A stretch of DNA of 64,000 nt, from NCBI GenBank assembly GCA_963733105.1, contig CAVTCB010000018.1, forward strand, positions 620,001-684,000, read 5' to 3'. This DNA is from JAFAYN01 sp963733105. Its GTDB lineage: Bacteria > Gemmatimonadota > Gemmatimonadetes > Longimicrobiales > Longimicrobiaceae. Below are positions 56,401 to 64,000 of this stretch, piece by piece. The position numbers and the translations under genes were made by a program. A model generated the notes under the pieces. It made no database searches and was not told the origin of the DNA. It saw only the letters and a list, made by a program, of their open reading frames with translations. Every line of letters begins with the position of its first letter. The first letter of the stretch is position 1.

Positions 56401-59400
56401 CGGGCGGGCCGGCGCCGACCGGCGTCCCGGGGGAGCTGTACCTGGGCGGAGCGGGGCTGGCGCGGGGCTACCTGCACCGGCCGGAGCTCACGGCCGGGAG
56501 CTTCGTCCCCGACGCGCTCTCCGGCGAGCCGGGGGCGCGGCTGTACCGCACGGGGGACCGGGCGCGCTGGCTGGCCGCGGGGGAGCTGGAGTACCTGGGG
56601 CGCGTGGACGAGCAGGCCAAGGTCCGCGGCTTCCGCGTGGAGCCGGGGGAGGTGGAGGCCGCCCTGCTGCGCCACCCCGCGGTGCGCGAGGCCGCGGCCG
56701 CGGTGCGGGGAGACGCGCTGGTCGCGTGGGTGGTGCTGGACGGGGACGCCGCCGCCGCCGGGGAGCTGCGCGGCTGGCTCAAGGGATCGCTCCCGGAGCA
56801 CATGGTCCCCTCCGCGGTGGTGCCGCTGGACGCGCTCCCGCGCACCCCGGGCGGCAAGGTCGACCGCCGCGCGCTCCCCGACCCGGAGCCGCGGGACCTC
56901 GCGGGCGCGCCGGCGTCCGCGGAGCCGCGGACGCCGGAGGAGGAGGTGCTCGCCGGGATCTGGGCCGGGGTGCTGGGGGCGGAGCGGGTGGGGGTGCACC
57001 AGGACTTCTTCGAGCTGGGCGGCCACTCGCTCCTCGCCACGCAGGTGGTGGCGCGCGTGCGCCGGGCGTTCGGGGTGGAGCTGCCGGTGCGCGCCGTGTT
57101 CGAGGAGCCCACGGTGGCCGGGCTGGCCGCGCGGGTGGTCCGCGCCCGGCGCGAGGCGGAGGGGACGGAGGTCCCGCCGCTCCGCCCGGTGACGCGCGAG
57201 CAGGCCGTGCCGCTCTCGTTCGCGCAGGAGCGGCTCTGGGTGGTGGACCAGATCGAGCCCGGGACGGCCGTCTACAACATCCCTGCCGTGCTGCGCCTCT
57301 CCGGCGAGCTGGACACGGCCGCGCTGGAGCACGCGCTCGCGGAGATCGTGCGCCGGCACGAGGCGCTGCGCACCGTCTTCGCGTCCGTCGGCGGGCGCCC
57401 GGTGCAGGTGGTGGTCCCCGCCTCCCCCGTCGAGATCCCCGTCGAGGACGTGTCCGCCGACCCGGGCCGGGTGCGCCTGCGCGCGGAGGAGGAGGCGCGG
57501 CGCCCGTTCGACCTCGCCACGGGGCCGCTCTTCCGCGCCCGCCTGCTGCGGGTGGCCGACGGGGAGCACGCGCTCCTCCTGTGCATGCACCACGTGGTGT
57601 CCGACGGGTGGAGCCTGGGGGTGCTCTTCCACGAGCTGTCGGCGCTGTACGGCGCCTTCGCGGCGGGGCGGGAGTCGCCGCTCCCGGAGCTGCCGGTGCA
57701 GTACGCCGACTACGCCGTGTGGCAGCGGGAGTGGCTGACGGGCGAAGTGCTGGAACGGCAGCTCGCCTTCTGGCGGGAGCGCCTGGCGGGCGCCCCCGCG
57801 GAGCTGGAGCTCCCCACCGACCGCCCGCGCCCCGCCGTGCAGAGCCACCGCGGCGGCGCGCACGCGTTCGCCGTGCCGGCGGAGGTGGCGCGGGGGCTGA
57901 AGGCGCTGGCCCGGGCGGAGGGGGCGACGCTGTTCATGACGCTGCTGGCCGCCTGGCAGACCTTGCTGGCGCGCTACGCGGGGCAGGACGACGTGGTGGT
58001 GGGAACGCCGGTGGCGGGGCGCACGCAGCCGGAGACGGAGGGGCTGATCGGCTTCTTCGTGAACACGCTGGCGCTGCGCGCCGACCTGTCGGGGGCGCCG
58101 CCGTTCCGCGCGCTCCTGGGCGGGGTGCGCGAGGCGACGCTGGAGGCGTACGCGCACCAGGACCTTCCCTTCGAGCGGCTGGTGGACGCGCTCGGCGTGG
58201 CGCGGGAGCTGGGGCGCGACCCGGTGTTCCAGGTGGTGCTCGTCCTCCAGAACGCGCCGGGCGGGGCGGTGGAGCTGCCGGGACTGGAGCTGCGCCTGGA
58301 GGGCGCGGAGACGGGGACGGCCAAGTTCGACCTGACGCTGGCGATGGGGGAGGCCGGCGACCGTCTGGAGGCGGCGCTGGAGTACGCCACCGACCTGTTC
58401 GACGCCGCGACCGCGGAGCGGATGGCGGCGCGCTTCGGCGTGCTCCTGGCCGCCGCCGCGGCCGACCCGGACCGCTCCGTGGCCGACCTCCCGCTGCTCG
58501 CCGCCGTGGAGCGCGCGCAGCTGGAGGCGTGGAGCACGGTGGAGGCCGCGCCCGCGCCGCGCCGCTGCGTCCACGAGCTGTTCGCCGAGCAGGCGCGGCG
58601 CACCCCGGACCGCGACCGCGCTGGTGCAGGAGGACGAGCGCCTCACCTACGCGGAGCTGGACCGCCGTGCCGACCGCCTCGCGCACCGGCTCGCCGCGCT
58701 GGGCGTGGGCCCCGACGTGCGCGCCGGGCTGTTCGCGGAGCGCTCGCCCGGAGATGGTGGTCGGGATGCTCGCCGTCCTCAAGGCCGGCGGCGCCTACGT
58801 CCCCGTGGACCCCGCCTACCCGGCCGAGCGCGTGGCCTACATGCTGGCCGACGCGGGGGTGCGCGTGGTGCTCACCCAGGAGCGGCTCCTGGACCGGCTC
58901 CCCGACCACCCGGCGGAGACCGTGCTGCTGGACGGGCCGGTCGGGGACGCCCCCGCGGAGGGTCCCCCCGTCACCGGGGTCACGCCCGACCACCTGGCGT
59001 ACCTGATCTACACCTCCGGCTCCACCGGACTCCCCAAGGGGACCGAGGTGCCGCACGCGGCGGTGCCCGGCTTCTTCCGGGACGTGGAGTATGCGCGCTT
59101 CGGCGGGGAGCGGGTCTTCCTCCAGCACGTCTCCCCCTCGTGGGACGTGCTGGCGCTGGAGCTGTGGGCGCCGCTCCTGACCGGGGGCACCTGCGTCCTG
59201 TATCCCGGGCAGACCTCCGAGCCCGACGTGCTGGGGGAGCAGGTGCGCAGGCACGGCGTGGACACGCTCTGGCTCTCCACCGCCTACTTCAACCTGGTCG
59301 TCGACAGCTGCCCGGAGATCCTGGAGGGGGTGGAGCAGGTGCTGCTCGGGGGGGAGGCGGCCAGCGTCCCGCACGTGCGCCGCGCGCTGCGGATGTACCC

Positions 59401-62400
59401 CGAGAAGCGGTTCGCCAACTGCTACGGGCCGACGGAGTGCACGGTGTTCGCCACGGCGCACGTCTTCGCGCCGGACTTCGACGCGCCCGTGGTGCCGATC
59501 GGGAAGCCGATCGGGGACCGGCGCGTCCACCTGCTGGACCGGCGCTTCGAGGCGGTGCCGCCGGGCGTCCCGGGCGAGCTGTTCATCGGCGGGCCGTCGG
59601 TGGCGCGGGGGTACGCCGGGAGGGCGGAGCTGACGGCGGAGAAGTTCGTCCCCGACCCGTTCTCGTCCGTGCCGGGGGCGCGGCTGTACCGCACGGGGGA
59701 CCGGGTGCGCTGGACGGCGGCCGGGGAGCTGGAGTTCCTGGGGCGCGTGGACTTCCAGGTGAAGGTGCGCGGCTTCCGGGTGGAGCCGGGGGAGGTGGAG
59801 AGCGTGCTGACGGGGCACCCGCGGGTGCGGGACGCGGTGGTGCTGGTGCGCGAGGCCGCGCCCGGGGACCGGCGGCTGGTGGCCTACGTCACCGCGGAGG
59901 GGGAGGAGGAGGCGCGGCGCCTGGCGCCGGAGCTGCGCGCCTGGCTGCGGGAGCGGATGCCGGAGTACATGGTCCCCTCCGCCGTGGTGGGGCTGGAGAC
60001 GCTTCCTCTCACTCCCAGCGGGAAGGTGGACCGCCGCGCTCTCCCCGCTCCGGAGGCGGCGGCGCCGTCCGGCGAGCGGGAGGAGGCGCCGCGCACCTCC
60101 ACCGAGGAGCTGCTCGCGGGAATCTGGCGCGAGGTGCTGGGGACCGGGCCCGGCGTCCACGACGACTTCTTCGAGATGGGCGGGCACTCGCTCCTGGCCA
60201 CCCAGGTGGTGGCCCGGGTGCGGGCGGCGTTCCGGGTGGACCTCCCGGTGCGGGCCATCTTCGAGGCGCCCACCGTGGCCGCGCTCGCCGCCGTGGTGGA
60301 CGCCGCCCGGCGGGAGGACGAGGCCCCGCTCGTCCCCGTGGACCGTCGGGGGCCGCTCCCGCTCTCGTTCGCGCAGGAGCGGCTCTGGTTCCTGAGCCAG
60401 ATGGGGACCGAGGGGGCGGGGTACACCGTCCCCGGCGCCATCCGCCTCACCGGGGCGCTGGACGTGCCGGCGCTGGAGCGCGCCCTCGCGGCCCTGGTCC
60501 GCCGCCACGAGACGCTGTGCACCGTCTTCGCCTTCGCGGACGGGCACCCGGTGCAGGTGGTGCGGCCGGAGGCGCGGCTCGACCTCCCGCTGGACGACCT
60601 GGCCGACTTCCCGGCCGGCGGGCGCGAGGCGGAGGCCGTGCGACGGGCGGGGGAGGAGGTGCGGCGTCCGTTCGACCTGGCGGAGGGGCCGCTCCTGCGC
60701 GTGCGCCTCCTGCGGCTCGGCGCGGAGGAGCACGTGCTGGCGATCGCCATGCACCACATCGTCAGCGACGGGTGGAGCATGGCCGTGCTCCTGCGCGAGC
60801 TGGGGACGGCGTACGCCGCCGAGGTTGCCGACGGCGCCCCGGAGCTCCCGCCGCTCCCGGTGCAGTACGGCGACTACGCCGTGTGGCAGCGCGCCCGCTT
60901 CTCGGGCGACGCGCTGGACCGGCAGCTCGCCTGGTGGAAGGAGACGCTGGCGGGGGCCCCGCCGCTCCTGGAGGTTCCCACCGACCGGCCGCGTCCGCCG
61001 GTGCAGCGCTACCGCGGCGCGCAGGTGTCGCGCGTCCTCCCCCCCGCGCTGGCGGACTCGCTCCGGGAGCTGGGCGGGCGCGAGGGGGCCACGCTCTTCA
61101 TGGTGCTGCTGGGGACGCTCCAGTCGCTCCTGTCGCGCTACTCGGGGCAGGACGAGGTGGTGGTGGGCACCCCCATCGCCGGGCGCACCCGGCCGGAGCT
61201 GGAGGGGATCGTGGGCCCCTTCATCAACACCCTCGCGCTCCGCACCGACCTGGGGGGCGACCCGTCGTTCCGCGCCCTCCTGGCCCGGGTCCGGGAGACC
61301 ACCCTGGGCGCCTACGCGCACCAGGACGTCCCCTTCGACCGGGTGGTGGACGCGCTCCAGCCGGAGCGCACGCTCAGCTACACGCCGCTCTTCCAGGTGG
61401 AGCTGGCGCTGCAGAACATCCCGGGGATCGGGATGCGGATGCCGGGGCTGGAGGTGGACTCGGTGGAGGTGGACGCGGGGAGCAACAAGTTCGACCTGTC
61501 GCTCTTCGCGCAGGAGACGCCGGGGGGGGTGCACTGCTTCCTGGCCTACGACTCGGACCTGTTCGACGCGGGGACCGTGGAGCGGCTCCTCGCGCGGCTG
61601 GAGCGGCTCCTGGGCGCGGTGGCGGCGGAGCCCGACCGCCCCGTCTCCGCGCACCCGCTGCTGGACCAGGAGGAGCGCGAGCGGGTGCTGGTGGAGTGGA
61701 ACCGGAGCGGGGCCGAGTACCCGCGCCACCTCTGTCTGCACCAGCTCTTCGAGGAGCAGGCGGCGCGCACCCCCGACGCGGAGGCGGTCCGCTTCCTGGG
61801 CCGCTCGCTCGGGTACGCGGAGCTGGACCGCCGCGCCAACCGCCTCGCGCACCACCTGCGCCGCCGCGGCGTGGGGCCCGAGGTGCAGGTGGGGATCTGC
61901 ATGGAGCGCGGCTTCGAGATGTTCGTGGCCGTGCTCGGCATCCTCAAGGCCGGGGGCGCCTACGTCCCCGTGGACCCGCTCTTCCCCCGCGAGCGCCTGG
62001 CCTTCACGCTGGAGGGTGTGGCGCTGGTGCTCGCGCAGGCGGCGGTGCGCGACGCCGTCCCGGAGGGTCGCGAGGTGCTCTCCCTGGACACGGAGTGGGA
62101 CGCGGTGGCGGGGGAGCCGGCGACGGCGCCGGAGAGCGGCGTGACGCCCGAGAACCTGGCGTACGTGCTCTACACCTCGGGCTCCACGGGGCGTCCCAAG
62201 GGGGTGCTGGTGGGGCACCGGGGGATGACCAACCTGTGCGTCTTCCAGATGCGGACCCTGGGGTGCGGTCCGGGGGAGCGCGTGCTCCACTTCGCGCCGC
62301 TGCACTTCGACGCCTCCGCGGCGGAGATCTTCATGGCGCTGGGCTCCGGCGCCACGGTGGTCACCGCCCCGCGGGAGACGGTGCTCCCCGGGCCCGACCT

Positions 62401-63523
62401 GGTGCGCCTCCTCCGCGAGGAGCGGGTGAGCAACGTCAAGTTCACCCCCTCGGCGCTCGCCGCGCTCCCCATGGCCGACCTCCCCGACCTGCGCACGCTC
62501 CTGGCGGGCGGCGAAGCGTCCACGGCGGAGCTGGTGCGGCGCTGGGGGCCGGGGCGGCGCTTCGTGAACGTGTACGGCCCCACGGAGAACAGCGTCCGCA
62601 TCTCCTTCGGTGAGGCGGTGGTGGGCGACGACCGCCCCCCGCCGATCGGGCGCCCGCTGGCGAACGTGCAGGCGTACGTGCTGGACCGGCACCTGGAGCC
62701 GGTGCCGCCGGGGGTGCCCGGGGAGCTGTACTCGGCGGGGGAGGGGGTGACGCGCGGCTACGCCGGGCGTCCCGACCTGACGGCCGCGGCCTTCCTCCCC
62801 GACCCCTTCGGCCCCCCGGGGACGCGGCTGTACCGCACCGGCGACCGCGCCCGCTGGCGGGAGGACGGAGAGCTGGAGTTCCTGGGTCGGGTGGACTTCC
62901 AGGTCAAGATCCGCGGCTTCCGCATCGAGCCCGGGGAGATCGAGGCCGTGCTGTCGCGCCACCCGGAGCTGTACGAGTGCGCGGTGCTCCCCCGCGACGA
63001 CGGGGCCGGGCTGCGGCTGGTGGCGTACCTGGTCCCCCGGGAGGGCGCCCGCCCCGCGGTGGCCGGGGTGCGCGCGTACCTCCGCGAGCACCTCCCGGAC
63101 TACATGGTCCCCTCCGCCTGGGTGTTCCTGGACGCGCTCCCGCTGGGGCCCAGCGGGAAGCTGGACCGGCGCGCGCTCCCCGCCCCCGGGCGCGAAGCGG
63201 ACGAGGGGTTCGTGGCGCCGCGCGCGGGGCTGCAGGAGACGATCGCAGGGGTGTGGCGGGAGGTGCTGGGGCTGGAGCGGGTGGGGGCGGGCGACAACTT
63301 CTTCGAGGTGGGCGGGCACTCGCTCCTGCTGGTGCGGCTGCACGCGCGGCTGCGGGAGGAGACCGGGCGCGAGGTCACCATCGTGGACCTGTTCCGCTTC
63401 CCCACGGTGGCCTCCCTGGCCGCGCACCTGGAGCCCGAGGACCCGGACGGCGGCGGCGAGGCGGGGCCGCGCACGCGCGACCGGGCGGCGCTGCGGAAGT
63501 CGATGTCGCGGCGGCGGGGGTAA
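50487..63523 (+). CDS. Four-module NRPS (C-A-T)x4 without thioesterase; five frameshifts
   Basis: ATG 50487. Five single extra bases (53256, 53497, 54152, 58610-58611, 58747-58749) break the frame; removing them gives exactly 4343 residues. Module 1: C (HHVATDG), A code DLFNCALTYK (Ala-like), T. Module 2: C with HHAVSDA, A code DAWQFGLIDK (Gln-type), T. Module 3: C (HHVVSDG), A code DVLWLGCVFK (unassigned, hydrophobic), T. Module 4: C (HHIVSDG), A code DAAKLGVVRK (unassigned; Lys and Arg suggest an acidic substrate), T. Approximate bases: modules 50590-53710, 53785-57130, 57205-60300, 60355-63440. The N-terminal helix (SARRALLERRLR) resembles that of the gene at 6520. The basic tail (RAALRKSMSRRRG) resembles the one that precedes the PKS at 32604. 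Repeats of type A are inserted in frame in the A domains of modules 1 and 2. Confidence 0.92.
52369..52410 (+). repeat. GC-rich hairpin repeat A, copy 3, in frame inside an A domain
   Basis: The repeat unit lies inside NRPS module 1 between the LVDGD stretch and the A3 motif YTSGSTGRPKG, adding about 15 residues (TPHPRPLPHKGGGEN) to a surface-loop position. The reading frame is kept through the whole unit. Other A domains in the window lack this segment. Confidence 0.9.
55525..55819. mobile_element. MITE-like element inserted in frame in an A domain
   Basis: 295 bp bounded by inverted copies of repeat A (55525-55575 and 55776-55819) and flanked by TA on both sides (55523-55524 and 55820-55821), like a TA duplication left by IS630/mariner-type insertion. 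It contains a further palindrome (CCTCCCCCAGAATTGGGGGAGG). It sits just upstream of the A3 motif of NRPS module 2 and, with one TA, adds 99 codons without a stop or frame change. It encodes no protein of its own; a transposase would have to act in trans. The insert is less GC-rich in the middle than its host gene. Confidence 0.75.
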
Positions 63524-63533
63524 GACGGGATCG

Positions 63534-63562
63534 TTGCCAAAAGCCCGGCCCCGGCCTTAGAT
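63534..63562 (+). promoter_or_regulatory. Promoter candidate for the last gene
   Basis: TTGCCA (63534-63539), 17-bp spacer, TTAGAT (63557-63562), in the 112-bp gap after the NRPS stop. The -35 matches five of six consensus bases. It would give a leader of about 65 bases before the ATG at 63636. Confidence 0.5.
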
Positions 63563-63635
63563 TGTCGCCGCCGCACCCCACTGGGGGTGTGCGTACCCCG
63601 CCCGATTCCCGCCGCTCGTTTTCTTCCCTAGGACC

Positions 63636-64000
63636 ATGCCTCACCCTCATCCTTCATGGAGAGCGCTCGCGCTCCCGTGCCGCCGGGCTCTCGTGGCGCC
63701 GGTGCTGGCGCTCCTCGCCGCCGGCTGCGAAGGGGGCGACCGGGTGGCGCGCGGCGGCCCGCCGCCGGACTCGGCTTCCGTCGCCCTCGACGCCGACGAC
63801 GCGGACACGGCCCGCGTGGTCTTCAACGACTACCTCTGCACCCTGCCGGTCCTGCCCGAGGAGGAGCCTGCCGGGGTCGCGGGGGGCGCCACGGAGGACC
63901 CGGCCGACACCATCGGGGGGGCGGCCGCGCCCCCCCCGGGGGCGTGGCAGCGCGACGCCGCGCTCCGGCTCTCGCGGCGGTGGAGCGTCGGCAAGCAGCT
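63636..64000 (+). CDS. Lipoprotein, N-terminal part only
   Basis: ATG 63636 opens a frame that runs without stop to the window edge (121 codons). A basic segment and hydrophobic core (ALVAPVLALLAAGC) form a lipoprotein signal with lipobox LAAGC, Cys at about residue 31. The mature part begins with a Gly/Pro/Asp-rich acidic linker (SVALDADDADTARVVFND) and continues to RRWSVGKQ. No domain can be recognised from this fragment. Whether it belongs to the biosynthetic cluster cannot be told. Confidence 0.7.
   Translation, partial: MPHPHPSWRALALPCRRALVAPVLALLAAGCEGGDRVARGGPPPDSASVALDADDADTARVVFNDYLCTLPVLPEEEPAGVAGGATEDPADTIGGAAAPPPGAWQRDAALRLSRRWSVGKQ

Overview
The window is very GC-rich (my impression is around 70% or more) and densely packed with modular biosynthesis genes. 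Codon use, the small Ig-like, cohesin-like and dockerin-bearing surface proteins, the TPR protein and the short lanthipeptide precursors suggest a Gemmatimonadota (Longimicrobium-like) bacterium. Myxococcota is an alternative. This is inference: no marker gene is present to settle it.

Layout. (1) 1-4238, minus strand: three secreted or lipid-anchored proteins made of Ig-like, cohesin-like and dockerin modules. (2) 4609-13916, plus: a compact three-gene NRPS line, A-T / C-A-T / C-A-T-TE, which could make and release a tripeptide. (3) 14001-16590: an AraC-type regulator, a small lipoprotein and a TPR protein. (4) 17349-19940: the NRPS helper genes MbtH, type II thioesterase and Sfp-type phosphopantetheinyl transferase, then a YceI-family protein. 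(5) 20008-20907: a second, paralogous AraC-type regulator. (6) 21108-44270: a second, larger line: A-T starter, a three-module NRPS, a PKS module (KS-AT-degenerate KR-T), a four-gene hydroxymalonyl-ACP cassette (FkbK/J/I/H types) and a single C-A-T NRPS. (7) 44426-50141: a complete-looking class I lanthipeptide operon core (six precursor genes, LanC, full-length LanB) embedded between NRPS genes, with its own terminator. (8) 50487-63523: a four-module NRPS without a thioesterase. (9) 63636-64000: the start of another lipoprotein.

How the genes work together. The PPTase should arm all carrier domains, MbtH should assist adenylation domains, and the type II thioesterase should clear stalled carriers. 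The Fkb-type cassette should supply an ACP-bound hydroxymalonyl unit for the only PKS module. No FkbG-type O-methyltransferase is visible, so the unit would stay unmethylated unless one lies elsewhere. The second line has nine visible NRPS modules and one PKS module; its release step is outside the window or is not a standard TE. Several specificity codes could be read by eye (Ala-like starters, Gln-like and Val-like modules); others are unusual.

Three things stand out. First, a structured repeat of about 135 bp occurs three times between biosynthetic genes, and its hairpins differ in sequence between copies while pairing is preserved, the signature of a selected or mobile structured element. 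Second, a related GC-rich repeat has inserted in frame inside two adenylation domains, once as a 295-bp MITE-like element flanked by TA. Third, all six lanthipeptide precursors keep a Ser-x4-Cys spacing in otherwise divergent cores. Seven single-base insertions break three genes (32604, 38580, 50487). In each case removing the extra bases restores an exact open frame, so consensus sequencing errors are as likely as real lesions.
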